DNA of 64,000 bases from Mobilitalea sibirica (GCF_015999265.1 NZ_JAEAGR010000008.1:1-64000), one strand, 5' to 3'. Positions 8,399-17,955 are shown, counted from the first letter of the stretch. Notes: generated by a model from the letters alone, not told the origin. Numbers and translations are program-made.

Positions 8399-11300
8399 AT
8401 GGAACAACAGATACTTGGAGCCGGTAAGGGTCTTAAGGCTGATAAAAAACAAGATTTCATACAAAATACATATAGTGGATCAGATAATAAATCCGGTTTG
8501 ACATCTCTTAAAAAAGGGCAGCAGATTACCGGAGTTATTACTGCGATCGGAGATACCATAACGTTATCCATCGGTGGGCAGATGATACTGGCCAAGGGGA
8601 AACTGCCTTCCGATACAGTCCCCGGGGAGAGTAAAGTGTTTCAAGTACTTAATGTATCCGATCGGCAGTTAGAACTTGGAATCGTTGATTATGATAAATC
8701 CGGTAAAGAGGGTCAAGGCCCAATGGCAGTCATGAAACTGGATCTAGATCAGGAAGTTTTTTTAACTCGGATGGATTACACCGGAAAGCAAGCAGAACAA
8801 GAGAAAGAGTTCTTGCTTATGAAGCAAAAGATAAATGAAATTCTCTCAAAAATGACAGAACTGGATTATCAGTCTTTGGAAAAGGAAGGCTTTCCTGTAG
8901 AGAGTTTTACAATAGAAGGACTATATACCGCTTTAAACAGGATAAAAAACAGTCATGATAATATGTCCTTAGACAAATCCATAGACAGTAACCAATTTAC
9001 AGATCAGTACATAAAAGAGTTTTTAGAGAAAGCCAATCTGCCCGTTACCAAAGAGATGATACATAAAATATCCACAGCTTTGAGTTTAAGTGAGGCAATA
9101 TCACAGATAAATGAAAAAGCAATTAAATTCTTAATTAGTACAGAACAGGCACCAACCATTGAAAATATTTACAGAGCTCTTTATAGCCAGAATGCATCAA
9201 ATACGGGACATAATAAAACACTCTCAGAACAGGACTGGAAGGAACTGATTCCGCAGGTGAAAGAGGCTCTTGAGGCAGCAGGCTATGATATTACGGAAGA
9301 AAATATGGGACGGGCCAAATGGCTGATAGAAAATCAGCTTCCGCTAACCGGACACAGTCTGGATTACTTAAATAATTTGAAAAGCATCTCAGGGCAGATA
9401 GATAAGGCTGAAATTCTTCAAAGAATCGTTGAAGGAGTGAAAAGCGGAATTGCGCCTAAGGATATCGTGTTATTACAAAAGCCGAGGAAGGATATAGAAC
9501 AGTTAATTAAGGATATTCATTCCATTGAAGAGGATACGATCGGTGAGGCCATAAAAGAATCCTTAGAGCTAACGATACGTAAATTAGTTGCGTATCAAAA
9601 AACGATAAAAGAGCCGGAAAAACATGAAAATAAGAATTCACATCCTCCCAGGTCCGGCGAAGCGATAAAGGCACAAAGACAACTGGAAGAAATTCGACTT
9701 AAAATGACAGCAGAAGCGGCACAGAGACTGGAAAGCAGAGGGTTTCATATAGAGACACAGAGATTGGAAAGAGTCGTAACAGAGCTACGTAAATTGGAGG
9801 ATGAATATTACCGAGAGCTTCTTATAGAGGCTGATCTGGAGGCAGATCAAGAGCAAATCAGGGTTTTAAGAGAAACGACTCACCATATGGAGAGATTTAA
9901 GCTGTTACCTTCGTATATCCTCGGAAAAACCCTATCCGGACGAGTAACCCAGACCGTTCCGGGACTTTTGGATAACGGTGAAAAGCTTATGGCTGAGTTA
10001 TCAAGAGCGAATGAAGCGTATGAAACCTTAATGACAGTTCCAAACAGGGAATACGGTGACTCAATCCAAAAAGCATTTAGCCATACAGATCAGATGTTAA
10101 AGGAAATGGAGCTTGAGACCACATTGCTTAATCAAAGGGCCGTAAGAATTCTTGGGTATAATGGCATGGAGATTACCAAAGAGTCAATTGAAAAAATTAA
10201 GGCCTATGATCTGGAGGTTCAGACTCTAATTAAAAACTTACAACCACAAATAACCGTAAGAATGGTGAAAGACGGCTTTAATCCCCTTCATCTTTCCATC
10301 GGGGAATTAAATCAAACCATTGATAAAATAAAAAGTGAAATGGGATCTTTACCGGAAGAAAAGTATGCGACGTATCTTCGTAAGCTGGAGAAGGAAGAAA
10401 GTATCTCCCAGGAAGAGAGAAAAGCCTATATCGGGATTTACCGATTATTGCATGCGGTCGAGAAAACAGATGGGGCTGCGCTGGGAGCATTAATAAAAGC
10501 GGAGAGAGAAGTAACACTGAGTCATCTGCTTACAGCTGTTCGTACCCTTAGAACTGGAAGTATGGATGCGAAAATTGACGATGGTTTTGGTTCGTTACAG
10601 AGTATCACTTATAAAAATGAAACCATAACGGAGCAATTAGAAGCGGTCTTCTCAGAGCAAGGAAGTACGGACATTATGAGAGGAAACGATCAGGCAGTAG
10701 GACTTTATCCGAAGGAACAGATAGAGATTTTACATACAATGCTAAAACAGATGAAGGAAGATATAACGCCCGGTGGACTAAATGAGGCAAGGAATAGAAT
10801 CGCGGGATCGTCACAAGACATTAATTCTTCCGTTTTAGAATTTATACCGGAGATCTCCTCGGGCAAGGGAATATGGGAAGCGATAAAGGATATCCCGATA
10901 GAGAAATTATTCGACCGGCTGCCTACACCGGAAGGAATGGAGGATGATCCGGTTTATATTCAGAAACTACAAGAGCTTAGACAGATTTACAAGAATTCAG
11001 ATCAGGCAATGCGCTTTCTTGAGGACTATAAAATCCCCAGTACAACAGTAAATGTTATGCTGGCTAAGCAAATGCTAAGTGATGGCGGAACTTTATTTAA
11101 AAAGCTGCAAAATCAGGATAGCGAGAAAATAATAGATGAAAGTTTATCAAAGAGCCTTAAGAAAATAGAGGAACTGTCCGATACAATATTCGACAGGAAA
11201 ACCTTGATGAATGCCTATGATGATTTGGAGAAGAATGTAGACAACCTGATTGAGAGGGAATTACAGACCGGACCGGTAGAACAGATTAAGCTAACTGAGC

Positions 11301-11800
11301 TAAAAAGCATGAGAGCACAGATGTCATTTATCAGGACTTTGGCAAGGAAGGAATATTATCAGATACCGGTTAATACACAAAGTGGAGTAACTAATATCAA
11401 TTTAACCATTGTCCGAAATAATCATGCCACAAACAAAGTATCCGTTACTATGCAATCGGATTATCTCGGTAGCATAAAAGCGGAATTGACCCTGAAAAAG
11501 AATACGGTAAAAGGTTATATCAGCAGTGATAACAGAAAAGGATTAGAGTTATTACAAGATCATAGTATTGAGATTGAGAATATCATAAAAGAGAATAAAG
11601 TCACTTTAAAACAATTGAGCTATTGCCTGCAACAAAATAAGAAGGATACATACGCATATCAAAATCCGGAGGAAAACGGACACGAGGAAACGGTATCATC
11701 GGAAACAGAAAGAGTATTATATGGGATAGCGAAGGGCTTAATTCTAACAGTGCGGGCAGCAGAGCTTGCCGGAGCGGACAAAGACAGAGCCGCATCATAA
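8399..11800 (+). CDS. Very large FliK-like/flagellar-associated cytoplasmic protein
   Basis: A 1133-aa acidic, mostly alpha-helical protein with no signal peptide or membrane segment. Residues about 35-100 form a small beta-rich region (KKGQQITGVITAIGDTITLS). The middle is helical with several Leu/Glu/Lys heptad stretches. Residues about 995-1090 (VTMQSDYLGSIKAELTL, then VKGYISSD and a long helix ending LKQLSYCLQQ) resemble the C-terminal domain of flagellar hook-length control proteins. Supporting context is the flagellin gene directly downstream and the sigma-D-like promoter upstream. FliK is usually 350-600 aa, so this would be an unusually long relative. Ribosome binding site GTGAGGAT. 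Function is inferred. Confidence 0.6.
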   Translation: MEQQILGAGKGLKADKKQDFIQNTYSGSDNKSGLTSLKKGQQITGVITAIGDTITLSIGGQMILAKGKLPSDTVPGESKVFQVLNVSDRQLELGIVDYDKSGKEGQGPMAVMKLDLDQEVFLTRMDYTGKQAEQEKEFLLMKQKINEILSKMTELDYQSLEKEGFPVESFTIEGLYTALNRIKNSHDNMSLDKSIDSNQFTDQYIKEFLEKANLPVTKEMIHKISTALSLSEAISQINEKAIKFLISTEQAPTIENIYRALYSQNASNTGHNKTLSEQDWKELIPQVKEALEAAGYDITEENMGRAKWLIENQLPLTGHSLDYLNNLKSISGQIDKAEILQRIVEGVKSGIAPKDIVLLQKPRKDIEQLIKDIHSIEEDTIGEAIKESLELTIRKLVAYQKTIKEPEKHENKNSHPPRSGEAIKAQRQLEEIRLKMTAEAAQRLESRGFHIETQRLERVVTELRKLEDEYYRELLIEADLEADQEQIRVLRETTHHMERFKLLPSYILGKTLSGRVTQTVPGLLDNGEKLMAELSRANEAYETLMTVPNREYGDSIQKAFSHTDQMLKEMELETTLLNQRAVRILGYNGMEITKESIEKIKAYDLEVQTLIKNLQPQITVRMVKDGFNPLHLSIGELNQTIDKIKSEMGSLPEEKYATYLRKLEKEESISQEERKAYIGIYRLLHAVEKTDGAALGALIKAEREVTLSHLLTAVRTLRTGSMDAKIDDGFGSLQSITYKNETITEQLEAVFSEQGSTDIMRGNDQAVGLYPKEQIEILHTMLKQMKEDITPGGLNEARNRIAGSSQDINSSVLEFIPEISSGKGIWEAIKDIPIEKLFDRLPTPEGMEDDPVYIQKLQELRQIYKNSDQAMRFLEDYKIPSTTVNVMLAKQMLSDGGTLFKKLQNQDSEKIIDESLSKSLKKIEELSDTIFDRKTLMNAYDDLEKNVDNLIERELQTGPVEQIKLTELKSMRAQMSFIRTLARKEYYQIPVNTQSGVTNINLTIVRNNHATNKVSVTMQSDYLGSIKAELTLKKNTVKGYISSDNRKGLELLQDHSIEIENIIKENKVTLKQLSYCLQQNKKDTYAYQNPEENGHEETVSSETERVLYGIAKGLILTVRAAELAGADKDRAAS

Positions 11801-11918
11801 CAATGAATTATTCGGCCACATGGAGGTTGCTGATATTAAAAAGTAAATAATGAACTGGGGCAAACCATAAACAGGGAGGGTATGGCTGCCAAACAAGAAA
11901 GGGAAAAGGTGAAATAAA

Positions 11919-13553
11919 ATGAGAATTAACCATAATATTTCGGCTTTAAAAGCAAACAACCAACTGGCCAGAACCAATAAATTACTGGATGGAAGCTTAG
12001 AGAGATTATCCTCCGGTTTTCGTATTAACAGTGCAGCGGATGATTCTGCAGGTCTGGCAATTTCCGAAAAGATGAGAACCCAGATATCCGGCCTGGAACA
12101 AGCCTCTAGAAATGCATCTGACGGTATCTCCGTAATTCAGACGGCAGAAGGAGCTTTAGTAGAAGTGGAAGCTATGCTGCAGAGAATGAGGGAGCTGGCG
12201 GTTCAATCGGCGAACGGTATCTATACTACGGACGACCGTGTAGCCATCCAGGCAGAGATTGATCAGTTAAATGAAGAAATTACAAGAATATCGGAAACGA
12301 CCGAGTTCAATACCATGACACTTTTGGATGGTAATATAGACCGTAAATCCTACTCCAGTGACAACCGCGTAAGCTTAATCTCCTTATCGGATACAGTATC
12401 TGTCGGTGAGTATGGCATTAATATCATACAGGATGCAAGACAAGCCGTTATTGTTGGTCAGAGAACTAATTTCACCACAGGGGTACCAACAACAGAAGTA
12501 TTTATCACGGAAGACCAGGCTGGATCAATTAACGTTAACGGAGAATCAATTGTAGTAAAAGCAGGAGATTCTTTAGATCAGGTGTTTGAAAAACTTAGGG
12601 ATGCCTGTGATAATGTTGATGTGAATGTATTTGCGGTGGATTCAGATGCAGTATTTGGAGATCCCCTAGCAACGCCAGTTGTATTACCCACTTTGCCTGT
12701 TACAGGTGACAACTTTGATTTGGCCGGATATGAAAGTAAGCAACTAGAGGCCGGTGACACCTTGGTATTTACCAGTAGGGATTACGGATCTAAGGAAAAG
12801 CTTGAAATTCATGTTGACAATGATGACTTAAGCGCTCTCTTAGGGTTAACCATTGAAGGGGCAAAAGCAGAGGGTATTGATGCAAAAGCAACCTTAACTT
12901 ATAAATCCGTAGACCCGGATTCTTTATTTGAAAACACGGCTACAGTGTCCGTAAATGGTAATAAAGTTACGGTTTCTGACCGAAATGATTTTAATATGGT
13001 ATTTGAAGTAAAACCAGGTACTGTTGGAACGCTATTCGACGATTTTCAAATCAATGTGAATAATGATGGTAATCCTGTTGCTTCTCCTAATAACGATGTA
13101 GATAGTGATCCTTCGACAGACAATTCGGTTGCGATTACGGTATCTGTACTTGATGCCGGTCCGATGGATCTTCAGATTGGAGCAAATGAAGGACAGATAA
13201 TGTCAGTCAGAATACCAAGAGTAACCCCGGAAACTTTAGGGGTTGATAAAATAAATATCGGTACAGCAGACGGTGCACAGGAAGCGATAACACTTCTTGA
13301 TACTGCAATTAATATGGTATCTGCAATTCGTTCAAAGCTTGGTGCCTATCAGAACCGTCTGGAGCATTCCATTTCAAATCTGGATGTAACAGGTGAGAAT
13401 ATGACGGAATCCTTATCCCGTATTGAGGACGCGGATATGGCGGAAGAGATGGCAGATTATACTCAGAAGAATGTATTGGCACAGGCAGGAACCTCAATGC
13501 TGGCACAGGCAAACCAAAGACCACAGACAATCTTATCCTTATTACAGCAATAA
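11919..13553 (+). CDS. fliC: Flagellin
   Basis: A 544-aa flagellin. Residues 1-140 carry the conserved D0/D1 start (MRINHNISALKANNQL, LSSGFRINSAADDSAGLAIS, LAVQSANG). Residues about 455-544 carry the matching C-terminal D1/D0 (LGAYQNRLEHSISNLD, MAEEMADYTQ, ending SLLQQ). The central 145-430 region is an exposed variable domain with many Asp/Thr/Val beta-type stretches, which makes the protein about twice the minimal flagellin size. AAAGGTG provides the ribosome binding site. An 11-codon reading frame (ATG at 11882) sits just before it. FliS follows 41 nt after the stop, so the two are likely cotranscribed. Confidence 0.96.
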   Translation: MRINHNISALKANNQLARTNKLLDGSLERLSSGFRINSAADDSAGLAISEKMRTQISGLEQASRNASDGISVIQTAEGALVEVEAMLQRMRELAVQSANGIYTTDDRVAIQAEIDQLNEEITRISETTEFNTMTLLDGNIDRKSYSSDNRVSLISLSDTVSVGEYGINIIQDARQAVIVGQRTNFTTGVPTTEVFITEDQAGSINVNGESIVVKAGDSLDQVFEKLRDACDNVDVNVFAVDSDAVFGDPLATPVVLPTLPVTGDNFDLAGYESKQLEAGDTLVFTSRDYGSKEKLEIHVDNDDLSALLGLTIEGAKAEGIDAKATLTYKSVDPDSLFENTATVSVNGNKVTVSDRNDFNMVFEVKPGTVGTLFDDFQINVNNDGNPVASPNNDVDSDPSTDNSVAITVSVLDAGPMDLQIGANEGQIMSVRIPRVTPETLGVDKINIGTADGAQEAITLLDTAINMVSAIRSKLGAYQNRLEHSISNLDVTGENMTESLSRIEDADMAEEMADYTQKNVLAQAGTSMLAQANQRPQTILSLLQQ

Positions 13554-13593
13554 TAATGACGGTTAAGACAGATTTTGTGGGAGGGACATTACG

Positions 13594-14073
13594 ATGAAGA
13601 AAGAAGCAATACAGAGCTTTACGGCAAGAATCTCACAGGCATCAAAAAGTGAGTTGATTGTAATTCTATATGAAATGACGTTAACCGAAATAACGGAGGC
13701 TAGGGAAGTTTATCATGCAGGGGATATGGCTGCATTTAATAAGGAGCTGAAGAAGGCACAGAAATATGTAAGTGAGCTAATGGCAGCTTTGGACTACAGA
13801 TTTACGCTTTCCTACGATTTGTTAAGTCTTTATCTATACATTAATAAAAGGATCATAACAGCAATTATGAAGAAAAACCCCCTTCCTTTGGATAGCGCCG
13901 AAGTGGTACTAAAGAAGCTGCTTATTGGTTTTGAAGGGGTCAGTAAAGCGGACACCAGTGGTCCTATGATGCGTAATTCGCAACAACTCTATGCGGGCTT
14001 AACCTACGGTAAAGGTAAGTTGAATGAAACTTACATAGATCCTGATAACAGGAGCCGAGGGTTTATAGCATAA
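13594..14073 (+). CDS. fliS: Flagellar export chaperone FliS
   Basis: A 159-aa all-helical protein. The N-terminal YxxxxI-like motif is replaced by FTARISQASKSELIVILYEM, the FliS core signature. The region KELKKAQKYVSELMAALD and LYLYINKRIITA forms the helices that bind the flagellin C-terminus and block premature polymerisation in the cytoplasm. Placement right behind flagellin is the normal arrangement. About 25 residues at the C-terminus exceed the usual family length. Confidence 0.93.
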   Translation: MKKEAIQSFTARISQASKSELIVILYEMTLTEITEAREVYHAGDMAAFNKELKKAQKYVSELMAALDYRFTLSYDLLSLYLYINKRIITAIMKKNPLPLDSAEVVLKKLLIGFEGVSKADTSGPMMRNSQQLYAGLTYGKGKLNETYIDPDNRSRGFIA

Positions 14074-14074
14074 A

Positions 14075-14660
14075 AGCCAATACGAAAGAGGAATTTACAA
14101 AGTACAAAAGAGCTTGTAAGTAACGTAAGTAAAAAGCAGCTAAATACGAAAGAGAATTACCTTATTTACAAAAGAAAAAAGATAGAAACACGAAAGAAAA
14201 ATGGATGATTTACAAAAGAAAAAGGATATACAAAAGATAATAATGTAATACGAAAGTACGAAGGAAAAACGTGCAATGTAATGAGTACAAAGGACAAAGT
14301 TTAATGTACGTAGACTAAAATACGGAACTAGCGAAAAGCCACAAAGAGAACAAAAGAAAAAGCATATAAAAGAAGAAATACAAAAGAAGAAATACAAAAA
14401 ATATCTAAGTACGAGAGAGAAATGTTTAGAACACAGATCAAAGAGAAAGACGTTTCGACAATGTCCAAAACGTGAGACAACAATACCAAAGAAACAACAT
14501 AAGTAACGAAGGATAAGACTTAAACTACGAACGAAAACACTTCAAAGAACCAAAGAAAAGTATAGTAAGGAACTACGTGATTAATACTTATAGTACAAAA
14601 GACGAATTATATGTAAGCCTTTGAAGGACGAAAAGAAGGTAACATAAGAAAAACAACAAA
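14075..14660. repeat. A-rich purine-biased degenerate repeat tract downstream of fliS
   Basis: About 590 bases with no credible gene. The plus strand is strongly purine-rich and built from a recurring degenerate unit, TACRAAAGA and variants (TACAAAAGA, TACGAAAG, TACGAAGG, TACAAAGG, CCAAAGA). The unit appears more than 20 times at irregular 10-25 nt intervals. Very few U-rich segments interrupt it, so a transcript would be largely unstructured. It ends at the terminator at 14665, suggesting that it may be a long 3' untranslated region of the flagellin-fliS mRNA or a separate RNA. Confidence 0.6.
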
Positions 14661-14664
14661 AGAA

Positions 14665-14702
14665 AAAGAACCGGTCTGTCAATTTTGAAGGCCGGTTCTT
14701 TT
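14665..14702 (+). terminator. Intrinsic terminator after the repeat tract
   Basis: AAAGAACCGG (14665-14674) pairs with CCGGTTCTTT (14692-14701), followed by further T residues. It probably ends the flagellin-fliS transcript and, on the other strand, the DUF2508 gene that ends at 14716. Confidence 0.75.
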
Positions 14703-14715
14703 AACGTATTAAAGC

Positions 14716-14946
14716 TCATCCGGTTTTCTCGGCGTTCTTTTCATATTCTTTCGCCTGTTTCAGTAAGTATTTATATCGGTTTTGTACGGCATTTAACTCG
14801 TAAATACAGCTATCAATCAAATCCGGGTCAACAACATTTTGAAAATGGGAATAGGCAGCCTCCAGTGCCACTTTCGTCTTATTAATCTCCTCAATAAGAT
14901 GGTTTTCCTTTGAACAAATTTTCTTTGAAAATAGCTTCAGCCTCAT
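14716..14946 (-). CDS. DUF2508 (YaaL-like) small protein
   Basis: A 76-aa helical, charged protein. HLIEEINKTKVALEAAYSHF, VVDPDLIDSCIYELNA and NRYKYLLKQAKE match the YaaL/DUF2508 family. In many Firmicutes this gene sits next to bofA, and here bofA is the divergent neighbour. The start is supported by GGTGAGG 4 nt upstream. No catalytic residues are evident and its role is unknown, but the linkage to sporulation genes is conserved. Confidence 0.8.
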   Translation of the reverse strand: MRLKLFSKKICSKENHLIEEINKTKVALEAAYSHFQNVVDPDLIDSCIYELNAVQNRYKYLLKQAKEYEKNAEKTG

Positions 14947-15084
14947 GATCCCTCACCATCCTTTTCTATTACTAATTTGTTATTAGTATAGTCAAAAATT
15001 TTGCCATTTATTCTATTTCCTAGAATAAAATGGATAATTCCGTATATAAATGTAATGGGTTGTATTAAGTTTTTGGAGGCTTGT

Positions 15085-15363
15085 ATGAATCAAAATAGTA
15101 TTATCCTTCTGGCTATTATAATAATATGTGTCGTTTTTATTGCTGTCTGCCTCATTAAGCGCAGGCCTGATTTGATTGTCGATTTTGGACTAAGAGCGGC
15201 AATAGGAACAGCAGGGATCTATCTTCTTGACTTTATATTAAGAAGCAGGGGATATGATTTTACGGTAGGTATTAATGGGTTGACGGTTCTTACTAACGGG
15301 TTGCTTGGTTTGCCGGGGTTTATCATGCTTTATGGGCTGGCATTCTATTATACCGTTTCGTAA
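15085..15363 (+). CDS. bofA: Pro-sigma-K processing inhibitor BofA family protein
   Basis: A 92-aa protein with two to three hydrophobic helices. The C-terminal half has the family signature, GINGLTVLTNGLLGLPGFIM followed by LYGLAFYY. In Bacillus subtilis BofA holds the SpoIVFB protease inactive in the forespore outer membrane until the sigma-K checkpoint is passed. I chose the ATG at 15085 over an in-frame upstream start because GGAGG lies 5 nt before it and the length then matches the family (about 87 aa). This gene indicates a spore-forming lineage. Confidence 0.85.
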   Translation: MNQNSIILLAIIIICVVFIAVCLIKRRPDLIVDFGLRAAIGTAGIYLLDFILRSRGYDFTVGINGLTVLTNGLLGLPGFIMLYGLAFYYTVS

Positions 15364-15730
15364 GTTTTTTTGTGCACTATAACCAGTAAGCAACAAAAAG
15401 TTGTATAAAATACCAAAGTTAAAAATTTTAGATGGGAAGTATTGACAGTTTGTGAGTCATATTGTAACATATAAATGTAAAAAATTTCAAAATTCTTTCT
15501 TTATCAACGAAATTCATGCAGTAATGTCCGTTAATGATGTAAAGCGATCTGTAATAACTCCTGACGAATAAAATATAATTTCTTTGTGTTTTCAATGAAG
15601 CTTTTTCTCAAATTGTTATTCTAGATATTTTCTCTTCAAAACGATCAAAAATCTTATTCCAAATTTATTCATTAAATAAGAAGTATATACTTATTATCAT
15701 GTTATAAGGTACTTAAGGAGGATTGAGTTT
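15364..15730 (+). other. AT-rich leader region before the Tad locus
   Basis: A 367-bp gene-free, very AT-rich stretch. The best promoter candidate is TTGACA (15442-15447), 17 nt, TAACAT (15465-15470), which would give a leader of about 255 nt before the first tad gene. No terminator or riboswitch signature was recognised. AAGGAGG at 15716 serves the downstream ATG. Confidence 0.5.
15442..15470 (+). promoter_or_regulatory. Candidate sigma-A promoter of the Tad operon
   Basis: Perfect -35 TTGACA and a 4/6 -10 TAACAT with 17-nt spacing, in the only long gap before the ten-gene Tad locus. Confidence 0.45.
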
Positions 15731-16723
15731 ATGGATAAACTTCTCATAATACTTGATTCGGATGTCACATATGCGATCCGATTCATGGAATATATGAAAA
15801 ATATGGACGAACCGGAATTTGAGGTTTCGGTCTTTTCTAAAAAAGATAGTTTATTAGATTATATTAAAGTACAAAAAGTTGATGTGCTTTTATTGGAGGA
15901 AAATCAATCTCCTAAGGATATACCTAGAGAAAATATTAAACATATTTTTTGTCTTTCAGACCATAGAAATTCTGATAAAGTAGCGGAGTACCCACAGATT
16001 TATAAATATCAATCTGCAAAAGAAGCTTATAAAGAGATAGTGTCTCATTATTACAAACTGGAGAATATAAATCATTCCGAGTATAACGACGGGAATGTAA
16101 GGTTTATTTCTGTATTTACTCCAATACCGGGCTATACAAAAGCTTCATTTGCCTGGACATTGGCTAATATATTATCCGAGAACAAAAAGGTGCTATTCGT
16201 TCCGTTTGATTTGTTACCGATCAATCAGCTCTATGGCAGGGAAACTCTAAATCAAGCAATCTCGGAATTTATATATTATTGGCAAGAGGAGAATGAGGAT
16301 GTGAATCTGAAGATGAAATCACTATTACAGTATTCGGGAAAACTGGCACATCTGTCCGGAGTCACCCATGGCTTAGATCTTCTTTCTATTACCGGGGAGG
16401 ACATTAGAAGATGGATAGAGAATTTACAGGTTAACAAAGACTTTGATGAAGTCGTTTTCTACCTGGGAATGTATACGGAAGCAACAGTGGAAGTCATAAA
16501 AAAGAGTCAAAAGTGTTATGTGGTAATCGGAGAAGGAGTTTATGAAGAAAAAGTAATGAAAGAATGGGAAAGACAAATGATTTTTTTAGAGATACCGTTA
16601 CAAAAGGACAAATTTGTTAAGGTATTACTACCGGATCTTGAGTTATTGGATTCGAATAACATGCAAGTGCAGTACTGTGACGGAATACGATCTATGGCTT
16701 TGCAACAGGCATTAAAACTATAG
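15731..16723 (+). CDS. tadZ: TadZ/CpaE-like protein with degenerate P-loop
   Basis: A 330-aa protein at the TadZ position, immediately before tadA. Residues about 1-110 look like a receiver-like/atypical domain (LLIILDSDVTYAIRF, VDVLLLEEN). Residues about 120-325 have the MinD/ParA-like fold seen in TadZ, but the Walker A region reads FTPIPGYTKASFAWTLAN in place of KGGxGKT, so the Lys/Thr nucleotide-binding residues are not in register. DLLP and LDLLSI segments replace the normal switch motifs. TadZ localises the pilus machine to the cell pole. Assignment rests on gene order and fold-like pattern. The ribosome binding site AAGGAGG is 8 nt from the ATG. Confidence 0.65.
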   Translation: MDKLLIILDSDVTYAIRFMEYMKNMDEPEFEVSVFSKKDSLLDYIKVQKVDVLLLEENQSPKDIPRENIKHIFCLSDHRNSDKVAEYPQIYKYQSAKEAYKEIVSHYYKLENINHSEYNDGNVRFISVFTPIPGYTKASFAWTLANILSENKKVLFVPFDLLPINQLYGRETLNQAISEFIYYWQEENEDVNLKMKSLLQYSGKLAHLSGVTHGLDLLSITGEDIRRWIENLQVNKDFDEVVFYLGMYTEATVEVIKKSQKCYVVIGEGVYEEKVMKEWERQMIFLEIPLQKDKFVKVLLPDLELLDSNNMQVQYCDGIRSMALQQALKL

Positions 16724-16737
16724 CTAAGGGGGCATCT

Positions 16738-17955
16738 ATGAGCTGGTTAAAAGAGAAACTTCAGCAATCCGTACTAGAAAGCATAGATTTATGCAGAGAA
16801 GTATCGGATGACGAACTATTAAAAACCATTGATTGCATTTTGGTGGAAAAGAGTAAGGAAAACTATATCAGTATGCAGGAAAAGAGGAGGCTAAGGAGAG
16901 AAATATTTAACTCCATTCGTAAACTGGATATCCTGCAAGATCTAGTAGACGATAAGACAATTACAGAAATTATGGTGAATGGAATGAATTATATTTTTAT
17001 AGAGAAGGATGGGACAATCTCTCCCTGCGATATGTGTTTTGAATCAGAGGAGAAGCTGGAGGATGTGGTACAACAGATTGTTTCCCAATCCAACCGAATT
17101 ATAAATGAAGCGAATCCTATCGTGGATGCCAGACTTTCGGACGGTTCGAGAGTCAATATTGTACTACCGCCCATTGCCATGGACGGACCGGTGATTACCA
17201 TCAGAAAATTTCCGGAGAAGCCTATCACAACCGAGCAGTTAATTGAATATAATACAATCACCATGGAGGCTGCTAATTTTCTAAAGCAGCTGGTTGTGGC
17301 AGGATATAACATCTTTATCAGTGGAGGAACCGGATCAGGTAAAACAACATTTTTAAATGTACTATCGAATTTTATACCCTCCAATGAAAGAATTATAACA
17401 ATAGAGGATTCTGCGGAACTGCAGATACTTAATATTCCCAATTTGGTTCGTATGGAGGTACGTAATGCCAACACGGAAGGAGAAAATGAGATAACCATCC
17501 GGGATTTAATTAAGACATCCTTACGGATGCGCCCAGATCGAATTATCGTTGGTGAGGTGAGAGATGGGGCAGCAGTTGATATGCTTCAGGCGTTTAACAC
17601 AGGTCATGATGGATCCCTATCAACAGGCCATGCCAATTCTCCGGTAGATATGTTAAGCAGATTAGAAACCTTAGTATTAATGGGAGCAGAGATTCCCCTA
17701 TTAGCCATACGAAAGCAAATAGCTTCTGCCATAGACATTATAGTTCATCTTGGAAGATTAAGGGACAAGTCCCGTAGAGTATTGGAGATTACAGAGGTAC
17801 TGGATTGCAAAGACGGAGAAATAAATCTTAATCCGTTATATACCTTTGTGGAAAGTGGAGAGGAGTATGGGAAAGTGCATGGATATCTCACAAGAATAGG
17901 GAGCCTAAAACGTACGGATAAATTACTGCGGGCAGGGATAAAACCGGAATCATAG
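16738..17955 (+). CDS. tadA: TadA/CpaF secretion ATPase
   Basis: A 405-aa type II/IV secretion ATPase that powers Tad pilus assembly at the cytoplasmic face. The N-terminal domain (1-170) contains DKTITEIMVNG and DARLSDGSRVNIVLPP, characteristic of CpaF-type proteins. Walker A is GGTGSGKTT at 196-204. The Asp-box follows (ERIITIEDSAELQ), then Walker B (RMRPDRIIVGEVRDGAA), and the His box (HDGSLSTGHANS). The start has AAGGGGGC upstream and lies 14 nt after the TadZ-like gene. Confidence 0.95.
   Translation: MSWLKEKLQQSVLESIDLCREVSDDELLKTIDCILVEKSKENYISMQEKRRLRREIFNSIRKLDILQDLVDDKTITEIMVNGMNYIFIEKDGTISPCDMCFESEEKLEDVVQQIVSQSNRIINEANPIVDARLSDGSRVNIVLPPIAMDGPVITIRKFPEKPITTEQLIEYNTITMEAANFLKQLVVAGYNIFISGGTGSGKTTFLNVLSNFIPSNERIITIEDSAELQILNIPNLVRMEVRNANTEGENEITIRDLIKTSLRMRPDRIIVGEVRDGAAVDMLQAFNTGHDGSLSTGHANSPVDMLSRLETLVLMGAEIPLLAIRKQIASAIDIIVHLGRLRDKSRRVLEITEVLDCKDGEINLNPLYTFVESGEEYGKVHGYLTRIGSLKRTDKLLRAGIKPES

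Noticed and set aside
11801-11918. Sigma-D promoter directly in front of flagellin
   Set aside because: A GCTGATAT at 11829 has no matching TAAA at the right spacing.
14140-14397. 85-codon Phe/Cys-rich reading frame on the minus strand inside the repeat tract
   Set aside because: Its composition simply mirrors the complementary A/G-rich repeat; no ribosome binding site and no protein-like pattern.
14075-14660. Possible enrichment of CsrA-type ANGGA sites in the repeat tract
   Set aside because: About nine sites are present, but an A-rich, G-containing tract of this length would yield a similar number by chance (rough base-composition estimate).
15001-15084. Longer N-terminus for the BofA-like protein
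   Set aside because: The upstream in-frame codon lacks a ribosome binding site, while the ATG at 15085 has GGAGG and gives family length.
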